Below are positions 41,983-51,302 of a stretch of DNA of 64,000 nt, in pieces (the first letter of the stretch is position 1; each line of letters opens with the position of its first letter). The stretch comes from Lutimaribacter pacificus (GTDB lineage Bacteria; Pseudomonadota; Alphaproteobacteria; Rhodobacterales; Rhodobacteraceae), in the NCBI RefSeq assembly GCF_900142185.1, contig NZ_FQZZ01000005.1, positions 225,207-289,206 on the forward strand, given 5' to 3'. Position numbers and translations under genes: made by a program. A model generated the notes under the pieces. The model was not told where the DNA came from. It did not search any database and worked only from the letters and a program-made list of their open reading frames with translations.

Positions 41983-42927
41983 ATGCTGAGGTATACCCTT
42001 CGGCAGCTGGAATATTTCGTGGCCGTGGGCGAGGCGGGCAGCATCGCCCGCGCCGCCGAGCGGATCAACGTGTCGTCGCCGTCGATCTCGGCCGCGATCA
42101 CCCAGCTTGAGCAGGAATTCGGCCTGCCGCTGTTTGTGCGCCAGCACGCGCAGGGCCTGTCGCTGACGCAGGCCGGGCGGCAGATGCTGGACCAGGCCCG
42201 CACCGTGCTGCGTGAGGCGGGCGCGATGATGGATATCGCCGGCGACATCGCGGGCACGGTGCGCGGCCCGATGTCGGTGGGTTGCCTTGTCACCTTTGCC
42301 CAGATCGTCCTGCCGGCGCTGCGCCGCGGGTTCGAGGCGGTCTTTCCCGACATTCGCCTGCGCCAGCACGAGCTGAACCAGCTTGAGATCTTCAGCGCGC
42401 TGCGCCGGTCCGAGATCGACCTGGCGCTGACCTATGACCTGTCCCTGCCGTCGGACCTGAAATTCGAGCCGCTGCTGAGCCTGCCGCCCTTTGCCCTGCT
42501 GGACGAGGGGCACCCGCTGGCCGGGCGGCGGGAGGTGACGGTCGAGGATCTGAAGGAATATCCGATGGTCCTGCTGGACCTGCCGCTGAGCGCGGATTAC
42601 TTCCTGTCCTTCTTCGACGGGATCGGCGCCCGCCCGCGCGTGGCCGAGCGCACCCGCGACATGGCGGTGATGCGCAGCCTCGTGGCCAACGGGTTCGGTT
42701 ATTCCATTGCCAATGTGCGCCCGCTCAACACCCTGTCGCCCGATGGCAAGCCGTTGCGCTTTGTCCCGATCCGGGGCGCGCCCCGGCCGATGCAGATGGG
42801 GCTTTTGATGGCGCGGGACGCGGGCAAGTCGAACGCGGTGCGCGCCTTTGGCCAGCATTGCCGCGAGGCGGTGCAGGGCGGCGCGCTGCCGGGGATCGGC
42901 GGGATCGTGGTCACGGAACGGTCCTGA
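41983..42927 (+). CDS. LysR-family transcriptional regulator
   Basis: A LysR-type regulator of 314 residues. Its N-terminal winged helix (about 6-65) has YTLRQLEYFVAVGEAGSIARAAERINVSSPSISAAITQLE, and an effector-binding domain follows. The start at 41983 is the first ATG before the HTH. It sits inside the catabolic cluster on the same strand, so it probably controls the Rieske, RidA, DUF1028 and M20 genes. The inducer is unknown; the effector domain shows no special motif. Confidence 0.88.
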   Translation: MLRYTLRQLEYFVAVGEAGSIARAAERINVSSPSISAAITQLEQEFGLPLFVRQHAQGLSLTQAGRQMLDQARTVLREAGAMMDIAGDIAGTVRGPMSVGCLVTFAQIVLPALRRGFEAVFPDIRLRQHELNQLEIFSALRRSEIDLALTYDLSLPSDLKFEPLLSLPPFALLDEGHPLAGRREVTVEDLKEYPMVLLDLPLSADYFLSFFDGIGARPRVAERTRDMAVMRSLVANGFGYSIANVRPLNTLSPDGKPLRFVPIRGAPRPMQMGLLMARDAGKSNAVRAFGQHCREAVQGGALPGIGGIVVTERS

Positions 42928-42951
42928 CGGCATCGGGATATTGGGGGACGC

Positions 42952-44088
42952 ATGGCGGAAACGCTCGACATACTCGACCGGCTGATCGGTTTCGACACGG
43001 TCAGCGCGCGGTCGAACCTGGGCCTTGTGGATTTCACCGGCGATTTCCTGCGCCAGCGCGGCTTTGCCGTGACCCGCGTCACCGATCCCGGCGGCGACAA
43101 GGCGGGGCTGTTCGCATCGCTGGGGCCGCCCGGTGCCGGGGTGCTGTTATCCGCGCATAGCGACGTGGTGCCGGTGGCGGGGCAGGACTGGACCCGCGCG
43201 CCGTTCCGCCTGACCGCCGAAGGCGAGCGCCTTTACGGGCGCGGCACCACGGATATGAAGGGGTTTCTGGCCGCGATGCTGTCCGCCGCCGACCGCGCCA
43301 GCCGCGCGCCGCTGAAGGAACCGCTGAAGCTGGCGATCTCTTACGACGAAGAGGTCGGCTGCCTTGGCATCGCGCGGATGATCGGCGCGCTGGAGCCCGC
43401 CATCGGCCTGCCGCGCGCCTGTATCGTGGGGGAACCCACGAACATGCAGGTAGCGACCGGCCACAAGGGCAAGCAGGCGCTGCGCGTTCTGTTCCACGGG
43501 CAGGCCGGGCATTCGGCGTTGGCGCCGCGCTTCGTCAATGCGCTGCATCCGGCGGCCGACATGGTGCAGGCGATGCGCGAGTTGCAGCGCGACCTGGAAG
43601 AGAGCGGCGCCCGCGATGCGGCCTATGACATTCCGTTCAGCACGGTGCATGTCGGGCGGCTGACGGGGGGCGAGGCGCTCAACATCGTGCCGGACCGGGC
43701 GGAATTGCTGATCGAGTTCCGCCACCTGGCCGGGGACGACCCGACGGGGATAAGGCAGCGGATCGAGGGGGCGGCACGGCGGATCACCCATGCGCATGGT
43801 GCCGGCGCGGCGGTCGGGATCTCGGAAATCGCCGCCTATCCCGGCCTTGCCACGCCCGAAACCGACGCTTTCGTGGCTGAAGTGCAGGCACTGGCGGGCA
43901 CGACGGGCACCACCAGCGTGGCCTTCGGCACCGAGGCGGGGTTCTTCGACGCGCTTGGCATTCCCAGTGTCGTCTGCGGCCCCGGCTCGATGGAGGGGCA
44001 GGGCCACAAGCCCGACGAATACATCACGCGCGATCAACTGGCGGCGTGTGACGCAATGCTGCGGCGGCTGGTGGCGCGGATGTGCTGA
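42952..44088 (+). CDS. M20 peptidase family, ArgE-like deacetylase
   Basis: A protein of 378 residues of the M20 family. Zinc ligands are seen in LLSAHSDVVPV (His), GRGTTDMKGFLA (bridging Asp), YDEEVGCLG (catalytic Glu and metal Glu), IVGEPTN and GPGSMEGQGHKPDEYI (His). The wording is close to acetylornithine deacetylase (ArgE). In this catabolic context it may instead release an amide-linked product of the Rieske pathway, so argE itself is not claimed. It ends 9 bases before the convergent gph. Confidence 0.87.
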   Translation: MAETLDILDRLIGFDTVSARSNLGLVDFTGDFLRQRGFAVTRVTDPGGDKAGLFASLGPPGAGVLLSAHSDVVPVAGQDWTRAPFRLTAEGERLYGRGTTDMKGFLAAMLSAADRASRAPLKEPLKLAISYDEEVGCLGIARMIGALEPAIGLPRACIVGEPTNMQVATGHKGKQALRVLFHGQAGHSALAPRFVNALHPAADMVQAMRELQRDLEESGARDAAYDIPFSTVHVGRLTGGEALNIVPDRAELLIEFRHLAGDDPTGIRQRIEGAARRITHAHGAGAAVGISEIAAYPGLATPETDAFVAEVQALAGTTGTTSVAFGTEAGFFDALGIPSVVCGPGSMEGQGHKPDEYITRDQLAACDAMLRRLVARMC

Positions 44089-44097
44089 CCCGCCGCG

Positions 44098-44754
44098 TTA
44101 CCGTGCGACAAGCGCGGGCAGGTGCGCCGCAAGCGTATCGAAGGCATCGAAGGCAAAGGTTTTCGGCAGTTCCGCGACCGGGGTCTTGCGATACCCGCGG
44201 GTGAACAGGGCAAACGGAATCCGCGCGCGTTGGGCGGTTTCGGCATCCACCTCGCTGTCGCCCACGTAAAGCAGCCGTTCGGTTCCCAGCGCGTCGAACG
44301 CCGCCTGCAACGGGGCGGGGTTCGGTTTTTTGACCGGCAGGCTGTCGCCGCCGATCACCACGTCGAAAAAGCCTGTCAGCTCCAGCGCATCGAGGATCTG
44401 CATCGACGGGGCACGGAACTTGTTGGTGCACAGGCCAAGGCGATATCCGCACGCCTTCAGATCGGCAAGGCACGACCTGACCCCCGGATAGGGCGTGGAC
44501 AGATCGGCGGGATGGGCGGTGTAATGGGCCAGCATCGTGGCGGTCATCTCGTCCTGCCGCGCGTCGGGAATGTCGCGCGCCTGCCTGACCAGCCGCACGA
44601 GATGGGGGATGCCGTTGCCGACGAAACCGATGATCGTGGCCAGGTCCAGCGGCGCCTCGCCGCAATCGGCCAGCATCCGGTTGGCGGCGGCGTGAATATC
44701 GGGCGCGCTGTCGATCAGCGTGCCGTCGAGGTCGAAAACGATTGCGCCTGTCAT
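44098..44754 (-). CDS. gph: Phosphoglycolate phosphatase
   Basis: A HAD-superfamily phosphatase of 218 residues that clears 2-phosphoglycolate made by RuBisCO oxygenation. Motif I is VFDLDGTLIDSAPD (nucleophile and acid Asp). Motif II is LCTNK (Thr). Motif III Lys and motif IV are in KKPNPAP and YVGDSEVD. The start at 44754 overlaps the upstream stop (ATGA); two in-frame ATGs lie 12 and 24 bases earlier and would add an unlikely leader. It is the last gene of the cbb block (also called cbbZ). Confidence 0.93.
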   Translation of the reverse strand: MTGAIVFDLDGTLIDSAPDIHAAANRMLADCGEAPLDLATIIGFVGNGIPHLVRLVRQARDIPDARQDEMTATMLAHYTAHPADLSTPYPGVRSCLADLKACGYRLGLCTNKFRAPSMQILDALELTGFFDVVIGGDSLPVKKPNPAPLQAAFDALGTERLLYVGDSEVDAETAQRARIPFALFTRGYRKTPVAELPKTFAFDAFDTLAAHLPALVAR

Positions 44755-45305
44755 TGTGCTTTCCATTTTATCGAACATCCCATCGAGGGCACCTGGTCGC
44801 GCGGGCCCCGGCCGGTTTCGGCCACCATGCGCATCGCCTCGAACAACTCGCGCCGCGCGTCCGGCGGGGCCGGGTTCCTGCCCGAGGCATCCAGCCGCCC
44901 GCGATATTGCAGCCCTCCGCTGGCGTCGAGGCCGAAGAAATCCGGCGTGCAGGCGGCCCCCCAGGCCCGCGCGACCTGCTGGGTTTCGTCATGCAGGTAG
45001 GGAAAGGCAAATCCTTTCTCCCGCGCCATTTCCGCCATCTGTTCGAAACCGTCGGCGGGATAGGCCGCGGCATCGTTGGAACAGATCGCCGCAACGCCGG
45101 TGCCCAACGCCTGCAGGTCGCGGGCGTCGCGCAGGATGCGATCCAGCACCGCCAGCACATAGGGGCAATGGTTGCAGATGAACATGACCAGCGTGCCCTT
45201 CGGCCCGGCGATATCGCTCAGGCCATATGTCCGGCCATCGGTGGCGGGCAGGGTGAAATCCGGGGCTTTCCAGCCGAAATCGCAGACAGGGGGCGTGACG
45301 GCCAT
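44751..45305 (-). CDS. Thioredoxin-like (AhpC/TSA) protein
   Basis: A protein of 184 residues with the thioredoxin-like fold of the peroxiredoxin/AhpC-TSA group. The core begins KAPDFTLPATDGRTYGLSDIAG. The site FICNHCPYVL carries CxxC-like Cys (CNHC), followed by YLHDETQQVARAWGAACTPDFF. It is coupled by overlap to gph and follows the cbbY remnant in the same operon. It may link the Calvin genes to redox state, but that is inference. No signal peptide is seen, so it is cytosolic. Confidence 0.8.
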   Translation of the reverse strand: MAVTPPVCDFGWKAPDFTLPATDGRTYGLSDIAGPKGTLVMFICNHCPYVLAVLDRILRDARDLQALGTGVAAICSNDAAAYPADGFEQMAEMAREKGFAFPYLHDETQQVARAWGAACTPDFFGLDASGGLQYRGRLDASGRNPAPPDARRELFEAMRMVAETGRGPRDQVPSMGCSIKWKAQ

Positions 45306-45320
45306 GACGGCTCCTTTCCT

Positions 45321-45440
45321 TCAGGCGGGGTGCGGGTGGGCGGCCAGCCGTGCGATGCCTGCCAGCCCGCCCAGATGCGAAACCGTGTCCAGCACGGCCA
45401 GCGCGCCGTCGACGTCGAATATCAGCGCCTCAGGCCGCAT
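45321..45440 (-). pseudogene. cbbY: cbbY remnant by internal deletion
   Basis: A 39-codon frame, MRPEALIFDVDGALAV joined to LDTVSHLGGLAGIARLAAH and a short tail. The first 15 residues match the opening of CbbY-type HAD phosphatases (EAIIFDVDGTLA). The remainder matches the CbbY C terminus (a LDSFAELGGLAG-like end). About 190 residues with the remaining HAD motifs are missing, so the gene is an in-frame deletion remnant. The Thr of DVDGT is also changed to Ala. It still overlaps the rpe stop by 11 bases, as an intact cbbY would. Confidence 0.75.
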
Positions 45441-46113
45441 TCGCCGCCTCGCGGATGGCGCGGATATTGTCGCCATAGGGCGCGGGATTGTCGACCGACC
45501 CGCCCCGGAACACCGCCGAGCCCGCCACCAGCACATCCGCCCCCGCCGCGCGCGCAAGGGGCGCGGTGCCGGGATCGACGCCGCCGTCGATCTCGATATG
45601 CACGGGGCGGTCACCGATCATGGCGCGCAGGGCGCGGATCTTGGCCGTCATGTCGATGAAGGACTGCCCGCCATAGCCGGGGTTCACCGTCATCACGCAA
45701 ACCAGATCGGTCAGGTCCAGCAGATGCGCCACCGCGTCGGCCGGGGTGCCGGGGTTCAGCGCGACACCGGCCTTCATCCCCGCGTCGCGAATGGCCTGCA
45801 GCGTGCGGTGGATATGCGGCCCGGCCTCGACATGGGCGGTCAGGATATCGGCGCCCGCATCGGCGAAGGCGTCGATATACGGGTCCACCGGCGCGATCAT
45901 CAGGTGCACGTCCATCACCGTCTTGACATGGCGGCGGAACGCCTTGACCGCGGGCGGCCCGAAGGTGAGGTTGGGCACGAAATGCCCGTCCATCACATCC
46001 ACATGCACCCAGTCGGCGCCCTGCGCCTCGATCGCCTGTATCTCGCGCCCGAAATCGGCGAAATCGGCGGACAGGATCGACGGGGCGATCTTTACGCTGC
46101 GATCAAAGGGCAT
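45430..46113 (-). CDS. rpe: Ribulose-phosphate 3-epimerase
   Basis: Interconverts xylulose-5-phosphate and ribulose-5-phosphate in the Calvin cycle. The product has 227 residues, with IAPSILSADFADFG, the metal site DWVHVDVMDGHFVPNLTFGP, VDVHLMI, VMTVNPGYGGQSFI and HIEIDGGVDPGTAP, all diagnostic of the (beta/alpha)8 RPE family. It lies 30 bases after fba and overlaps the cbbY remnant. In the cbb nomenclature it would be cbbE. Confidence 0.96.
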   Translation of the reverse strand: MPFDRSVKIAPSILSADFADFGREIQAIEAQGADWVHVDVMDGHFVPNLTFGPPAVKAFRRHVKTVMDVHLMIAPVDPYIDAFADAGADILTAHVEAGPHIHRTLQAIRDAGMKAGVALNPGTPADAVAHLLDLTDLVCVMTVNPGYGGQSFIDMTAKIRALRAMIGDRPVHIEIDGGVDPGTAPLARAAGADVLVAGSAVFRGGSVDNPAPYGDNIRAIREAANAA

Positions 46114-46143
46114 GGGCGAACCTCCTGAATTCGGGCGCGGCGG

Positions 46144-47199
46144 TCAGACCGCCAGCGCCCCGTCGCTGTAACGTCTGGCCATCGCATCCAGATCGAGCGG
46201 CGTGATCTTCGATGCGTTGCCGGCGGTGCCGAAGCGTTCGAACCGGTCGAGGCACAGCTTTTCCATCTCGTCCATCGCCGGGAGCATGAACTTGCGGGGA
46301 TCGAACTCGGTCTTCTTTTCCATTGCCACCTTGCGGAACTGCCCGGTGATCGCCATGCGGTTGTCGGTGTCGATATTCACCTTGCGCACGCCCGAGCGGA
46401 TGCCGCGCTCGATCTCGTCGACGGGAACGCCATAGGTCTGGGGCATCTCGCCACCATACTCGTTGATCAGGTCCTGCAGGTATTGCGGCACCGAGGATGA
46501 GCCGTGCATGACAAGGTGCACATTGGGGATCTTGGCGTGGATCGCTTCGATCCGGCTGATGGCCAGGATGTCGCCGGTGGGCTTGCGGCTGAACTTGTAG
46601 GCGCCGTGGCTGGTGCCGCAGGCGATGGCCAGCGCGTCGACCTGCGTCTTGGCCACGAAATCCTTTGCCTGGTCGGGATCGGTCAGCAATTGCTCGGCCG
46701 TGAGCTTGCCCTCGGCGCCCGATCCGTCCTCTTCCCCCGCCTCGCCGGTTTCGAGCGAACCCAGAACGCCCAGCTCGCCCTCGACCGAGGCGCCGACCCA
46801 ATGCGCCATGCGGCTGACGCGTTCGGTAATATCCACGTTGTAATCGTAGGAGGCAGGCGTTTTCATGTCGGCCTCGAGCGAACCGTCCATCATCACGCTG
46901 GTGAACCCGTGCCGGATCGCCGACAGGCAGGTCTGTTCGTTGTTGCCGTGGTCCTGGTGCATGCAAAGCGGGATATGCGGATACATCTCGGCCAATGCCT
47001 GGATCATGTGGCGCAGCATGATGTCGCCGGCATAGGAGCGCGCGCCGCGGCTGGCCTGCATGATGACGGGCGAATCGCATTTCGCCGCCGCCTTCATGAT
47101 GGCAAGGCCCTGTTCCATGTTGTTGATGTTGAACGCCGGCACGCCATAGCCGTGTTCGGCCGCATGATCGAGCAGTTGACGAAGGGTGATAAGAGCCAT
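46144..47199 (-). CDS. fba: Fructose-bisphosphate aldolase class II
   Basis: A zinc-dependent aldolase of 351 residues joining dihydroxyacetone phosphate with glyceraldehyde-3-phosphate or erythrose-4-phosphate. It begins [42 protein letters not shown] carries the zinc His and the catalytic Asp. Further His ligands are in [10 protein letters not shown] and VMHGSSSVP, and [15 protein letters not shown] binds the phosphate. The length and wording fit the Calvin-cycle subtype (cbbA). It lies 9 bases after pgk. Confidence 0.96.
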   Translation of the reverse strand: MALITLRQLLDHAAEHGYGVPAFNINNMEQGLAIMKAAAKCDSPVIMQASRGARSYAGDIMLRHMIQALAEMYPHIPLCMHQDHGNNEQTCLSAIRHGFTSVMMDGSLEADMKTPASYDYNVDITERVSRMAHWVGASVEGELGVLGSLETGEAGEEDGSGAEGKLTAEQLLTDPDQAKDFVAKTQVDALAIACGTSHGAYKFSRKPTGDILAISRIEAIHAKIPNVHLVMHGSSSVPQYLQDLINEYGGEMPQTYGVPVDEIERGIRSGVRKVNIDTDNRMAITGQFRKVAMEKKTEFDPRKFMLPAMDEMEKLCLDRFERFGTAGNASKITPLDLDAMARRYSDGALAV

Positions 47200-47208
47200 G
47201 TAAACCTC

Positions 47209-48417
47209 TCAGGCCGCTTCGGCCGCGCCCTGCAGCGCCGCCACGCCGGGGAGCGTCCTGCCCTCCAGCCATTCCAGGAACGCCCCTCCGGCGGAGGAGA
47301 CATAGGTGAAGTCGTGGGCAACGTCCGCCGCGTTCAGGGCCGCGACCGTATCGCCGCCCCCCGCGACGGACACCGCCAATCCCTGTCGTGTCAGATCGGC
47401 GGCGGTCTGTGCAAGCAGTATGGTGGATTGATCGAAAGGTTGCATCTCGAAAGCGCCCAGCGGGCCGTTCCACAGGATCGTGTTGCAATCGGCCAGCAGC
47501 GACTGGAACCGCGCCAGCGCGCGCGGCCCGGCATCGAGGATCATCGCATCCTCGGGGCAGGCATCGGCCGGCACGATGTCATAACGCGCGTTGGGTGCGA
47601 AATCGCAGGCGGCCACCACGTCCCCGGGCAGGTGCAATTCGCAGCCCGCGTCGCGGGCCAGCGCCCGGATCTCGCCCACGGTGGCGACCTGGTCGGCCTC
47701 GTGCAGCGATTTCCCCATCGGCGCGCCATCGGCATAAAGGAAGGTGTTGGCCATGCCGCCGCCGACGATCACGTGATCGACCCGCGCCACGAGGTTTTTC
47801 AGCACCGCGATCTTGGTCGACACTTTCGATCCGCCGACGATGGCCACCGATGGCCGTTTCGGCGCGTCGAGCGCGGTGGCGAGCGCGGTCAGCTCCTCCT
47901 GCATCAGCGGGCCGGCAAAGGCGGGCAGCAGGCGGGCGATGGCCTCGGTCGAGGCATGGGCGCGGTGCGCGCAGGAAAACGCGTCGTTGACATAGATATC
48001 GCCCAGCCGCGCCAGCGCCATGGCGAAGGCGCGGTCATTCGCGGTTTCACCCGCGTGAAAGCGCAGGTTCTCGCACAGCAGCGCCTGACCGGTCCGCAAG
48101 GCCCGCGCCTGTGCCTCAGCCGTCTTGCCGATGCAGGGTTCGGCAAACCCGACCCCGACACCCAGCGCCCGCGACAGCGCAGGGCGCAGCGCATCGACGG
48201 AATAGAGCGGGTCCACCGATCCACCTTCGGGTCGCCCGAAATGCGTGAGGATGACCAGCCGCGCGCCCCGGTCGAGCAGCGGGCGCATCCCACCGGCAAA
48301 GCGGGCGATGCGGGTGGCATCGGTGATCCGGCCGTTTTCCATCGGCACGTTCAGATCGGCCCGCACCAGCAGGCGCTTGCCGGTCACGTCGGCATCCATG
48401 ATCGAAGGGATCGGCAT
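47209..48417 (-). CDS. pgk: Phosphoglycerate kinase
   Basis: Phosphorylates 3-phosphoglycerate in the Calvin cycle and glycolysis. It has 402 residues from the ATG at 48417, whose A is the last base of the tkt stop (TGATG), so the two are coupled. Signatures: RADLNVPMENGRI (substrate loop), LTHFGRPEGG, LLCENLRFHAGE, AIVGGSKVSTKIAVLKNL (nucleotide loop), and the C-terminal LSVAGGGDTVAALN. A glyceraldehyde-3-phosphate dehydrogenase gene is not found beside it, which differs from many cbb operons. Confidence 0.96.
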   Translation of the reverse strand: MPIPSIMDADVTGKRLLVRADLNVPMENGRITDATRIARFAGGMRPLLDRGARLVILTHFGRPEGGSVDPLYSVDALRPALSRALGVGVGFAEPCIGKTAEAQARALRTGQALLCENLRFHAGETANDRAFAMALARLGDIYVNDAFSCAHRAHASTEAIARLLPAFAGPLMQEELTALATALDAPKRPSVAIVGGSKVSTKIAVLKNLVARVDHVIVGGGMANTFLYADGAPMGKSLHEADQVATVGEIRALARDAGCELHLPGDVVAACDFAPNARYDIVPADACPEDAMILDAGPRALARFQSLLADCNTILWNGPLGAFEMQPFDQSTILLAQTAADLTRQGLAVSVAGGGDTVAALNAADVAHDFTYVSSAGGAFLEWLEGRTLPGVAALQGAAEAA

Positions 48418-50390
48418 CACAGCAGCCCCCGCGCGGTGTCGGCCACGGCCTGCGGCGTGATGCCGAAATGGGCGTAAAGCGCCTCGGCCGGGGCCGATGC
48501 GCCGAACCCGTCCATGCCCACAAACCCGTCCTCTGGGCGCAGAACGGCGTCCCATCCCATGCGGATCGCGGCCTCGACGCCGACGCGCGGGGCGTCGCCC
48601 AACACGGTTTGGCGATAGTCCGCATCCTGCTGCGCGAACAGCTCGAACGAGGGCGCCGACACCACGGCGGCCCTGATACCCTCATCCGCCAGCCTGTCCG
48701 CCGCCGACATGGCGATCTCCACCTCCGACCCGGTGGCGATCAGCGTCACGTCGCGCGCGCCATCGGTGTCGCGCAGCACATAGGCGCCGCCGGCCGACAG
48801 GTTTTCGCCCGCCGCCTTGCGCAGCGCGGGCAGGCCCTGCCGCGACAGCGCCAGCAGCACCGGCGTTTCACGCGCGGCCAGCGCGATTTCCCACGCTTCG
48901 GCGGTTTCCATCGCGTCGCAGGGGCGCAGCACCGTCAGGTTCGGGATCGCGCGGAGCGAGGCCAGCGTTTCCACCGGCTGGTGGGTCGGCCCGTCCTCGC
49001 CCAGCCCGATACTGTCATGGGTCATGACGAAGACGCCCGGCACCCGCACCAGCGCGGCCAGCCGGATCGCCGGGCGGGCGTAATCGGCGAAGACAAGAAA
49101 GGTGCCGCCATAGGGACGGAACAGGCCCGACAGGGCGATGCCGTTCATCGCGGCGGACATGCCGAATTCGCGGATGCCGTAATGGATGTAGCGGCCAGCG
49201 AAATCCCCGGGCGTCACCGGTTGCAGCCCCTTGGTCTGCGTCAGGTTCGATCCCGTCAGGTCGGCCGAGCCGCCGATGGTGAAGGGCAGGGCGGCATTCA
49301 CCACCTCCAGCGCCATCTGGCTGGCCTTGCGGGTGGCGAGTTTTGGCTGTTCGGCAGCCAGTTGCGCCTTGTATTCCGCCATCGCCCGGGTCAGGGGCGC
49401 GCAATCCTGCGCCAGGTGCGCCGCGAATTCTGCCCGGCAGGGCGCGGTTTCAAGCTGCCTGTCCCATGCCGCCCGCGCCATCGCCCCGCGCGCCGCGATG
49501 CGGTGCCAGGCGTCATAGACATCCTCGGGGATTTCGAAGGGCGGATGCGCCCATCCCAGCGCCTTGCGGGCCTCGGCGATTTCCGCATCGCCCAGCGGGG
49601 CGCCATGCACGTCATGGCCGCCCTGCTTGTTGGGGGCGCCGTATCCGATCACGGTGCGGCAGGCGATCAGGGTCGGGCGGGGATCGGCGCGCGCGACTTG
49701 CACCGCCTGCGCGATCCGGTCGGTGTCATGCCCGTCCGCCGACAGCACATGCCAGCCCGCCGCCGCGAAACGCGCCTTCTGGTCGGTTGAGGTCGACAGG
49801 TCGGTATCGCCGTCGATGGTGATCCGGTTGTCGTCCCACAGCACGATCAGGTGGCCGAGGCCCAGATGCCCGGCCATGTCGATCGCCTCGTGGCTGACGC
49901 CCTCCATCAGGCAGCCGTCGCCCGCGATCACATAGGTGAAGTGGTCGATCAGATCGCCGAACCGCGCGTTTCCCATCCGTTCCGACAGCGCCATGCCCAG
50001 GGCGGTGGCGATCCCCTGTCCCAGCGGGCCGGCCGTCACCTCGATCCCCCTGGCGTGGCCGTATTCCGGGTGGCCCGCCGTGCGGCTGCCCATCTGGCGA
50101 AAGGCGCGGATCTGGTCCATGCCCATGTCGTCATAGCCCAGCAGGTGATGGATCGCGTAAAGCAGCATCGAGCCATGCCCCGCCGACAAAACGAAGCGGT
50201 CGCGGTTGGGCCAGTCTGGCGCGGCGGGGTCGAGCGTGATGAAACGGTTGAACAGCACGGTGGCCACGTCGGCCATGCCCATCGGCATACCGGGATGACC
50301 GGAATTGGCGGCCTGCACGGCATCCATCGCCAGCGCGCGGATCGCGTTGGCCATCCGGCGTTCATCGGCCTGTGTCATCCGGGCGGTCAT
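48417..50390 (-). CDS. tkt: Transketolase
   Basis: A TPP-dependent transketolase of 657 residues for the regeneration phase of the Calvin cycle. It has the N-terminal [20 protein letters not shown]-binding [22 protein letters not shown]...WDDN, the middle domain [12 protein letters not shown] with [10 protein letters not shown] (catalytic Glu region) and [16 protein letters not shown], and a C-terminal domain. It is the third gene of the regeneration block (cbbT). No abnormality is seen. Confidence 0.97.
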   Translation of the reverse strand: MTARMTQADERRMANAIRALAMDAVQAANSGHPGMPMGMADVATVLFNRFITLDPAAPDWPNRDRFVLSAGHGSMLLYAIHHLLGYDDMGMDQIRAFRQMGSRTAGHPEYGHARGIEVTAGPLGQGIATALGMALSERMGNARFGDLIDHFTYVIAGDGCLMEGVSHEAIDMAGHLGLGHLIVLWDDNRITIDGDTDLSTSTDQKARFAAAGWHVLSADGHDTDRIAQAVQVARADPRPTLIACRTVIGYGAPNKQGGHDVHGAPLGDAEIAEARKALGWAHPPFEIPEDVYDAWHRIAARGAMARAAWDRQLETAPCRAEFAAHLAQDCAPLTRAMAEYKAQLAAEQPKLATRKASQMALEVVNAALPFTIGGSADLTGSNLTQTKGLQPVTPGDFAGRYIHYGIREFGMSAAMNGIALSGLFRPYGGTFLVFADYARPAIRLAALVRVPGVFVMTHDSIGLGEDGPTHQPVETLASLRAIPNLTVLRPCDAMETAEAWEIALAARETPVLLALSRQGLPALRKAAGENLSAGGAYVLRDTDGARDVTLIATGSEVEIAMSAADRLADEGIRAAVVSAPSFELFAQQDADYRQTVLGDAPRVGVEAAIRMGWDAVLRPEDGFVGMDGFGASAPAEALYAHFGITPQAVADTARGLL

Positions 50391-50402
50391 GGCAAATCTC
50401 CG

Positions 50403-51281
50403 TCAGCTGCGCGCCTTGCGCGCGGTTGTCACAAGCCGTTCGATCAGCGGGGTCAGGATCAGCTGCATCGCCAGGTCCAGCTTGTTGCCCGGGATCACGA
50501 TCGAATTCGCCCGGCTCATCCATGAGCCATGGATCATCGAGGTGAGATAGGGAAAGTCGATGCCGCGCGGATTGCGGAACCGGATCACGATCAGGCTTTC
50601 GTCTGGGGTGGGTATCCAGCGCGCCACGAACGGGTTCGAGGTGTCCACCATCGGCACGCGCTGGAAATTGATGTCGGTTTCGGTGAATTGCGGGCAGATG
50701 CAATGCACATAGGCGTGCATCCGGCGCAGGATCGTATCGGTCACCGCCTCGGTCGAATAGCCGCGCGATTCCCGGTCGCGGTGGATCTTCTGTATCCATT
50801 CCAGGTTGATCACCGGCACCACCCCGATCTTGAGGTCCGCCAGCGCGGGCAGGTTGACCTGGTCGTTCACGACCGAGCCGTGCAGCCCCTCGTAGAACAG
50901 CAGGTCCGAGCCTTCGGGAAACGGCGCCCATGCGGTGAATTCGCCGGGCGGCACGCCGGTTTTCTCCGCCTCTTCGGCGTCATGCACATAGGTCCGCGTG
51001 CGGCCCATGCCGGTTTCGCCATAATCGCGAAAAACACGCTCAAGCTCGGCCAGTTCGTTGGCGTCGTAGGAGAAATGCGAAAACGTGTGGTCGCCCTTGG
51101 CCTGCCGCCGCTCAAGCTCGGCGCGCATGTCGGCGCGGTTGTAGCGGTGAAAGGCGTCGCCCTCGATGGTGACGGCGGTGATCCCCTCGCGGCGAAAGAT
51201 CTGTTCGAAGGTCTTTTTCACGGTCGAGGTGCCGGCCCCGGACGATCCCGTGACGCTGATGATCGGGTGCTTGGTGCTCAT
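50403..51281 (-). CDS. prk: Phosphoribulokinase
   Basis: Makes ribulose-1,5-bisphosphate from ribulose-5-phosphate and ATP, a step unique to the Calvin cycle. The product is 292 residues, the proteobacterial class I octameric form. The P-loop is GSSGAGTSTVKKTFEQIF (about 12-30), with EGDAFHRYNRADMR, the LFYEGLHGSVV block with the catalytic Asp/Glu region, and VPVINLEWIQKIHRDRESRGYS. It lies 22 bases after fbp and 13 before tkt. Its presence shows the cluster is a true CO2-fixing cycle. Confidence 0.97.
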   Translation of the reverse strand: MSTKHPIISVTGSSGAGTSTVKKTFEQIFRREGITAVTIEGDAFHRYNRADMRAELERRQAKGDHTFSHFSYDANELAELERVFRDYGETGMGRTRTYVHDAEEAEKTGVPPGEFTAWAPFPEGSDLLFYEGLHGSVVNDQVNLPALADLKIGVVPVINLEWIQKIHRDRESRGYSTEAVTDTILRRMHAYVHCICPQFTETDINFQRVPMVDTSNPFVARWIPTPDESLIVIRFRNPRGIDFPYLTSMIHGSWMSRANSIVIPGNKLDLAMQLILTPLIERLVTTARKARS

Positions 51282-51302
51282 GGTCTGGGTCCTTGCGTCG
51301 TG

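Noticed and set aside
42952..44088. Firm call as argE of arginine biosynthesis
   Set aside because: The M20 motifs fit, but the gene lies in a catabolic cluster and the substrate of this family cannot be set by eye.
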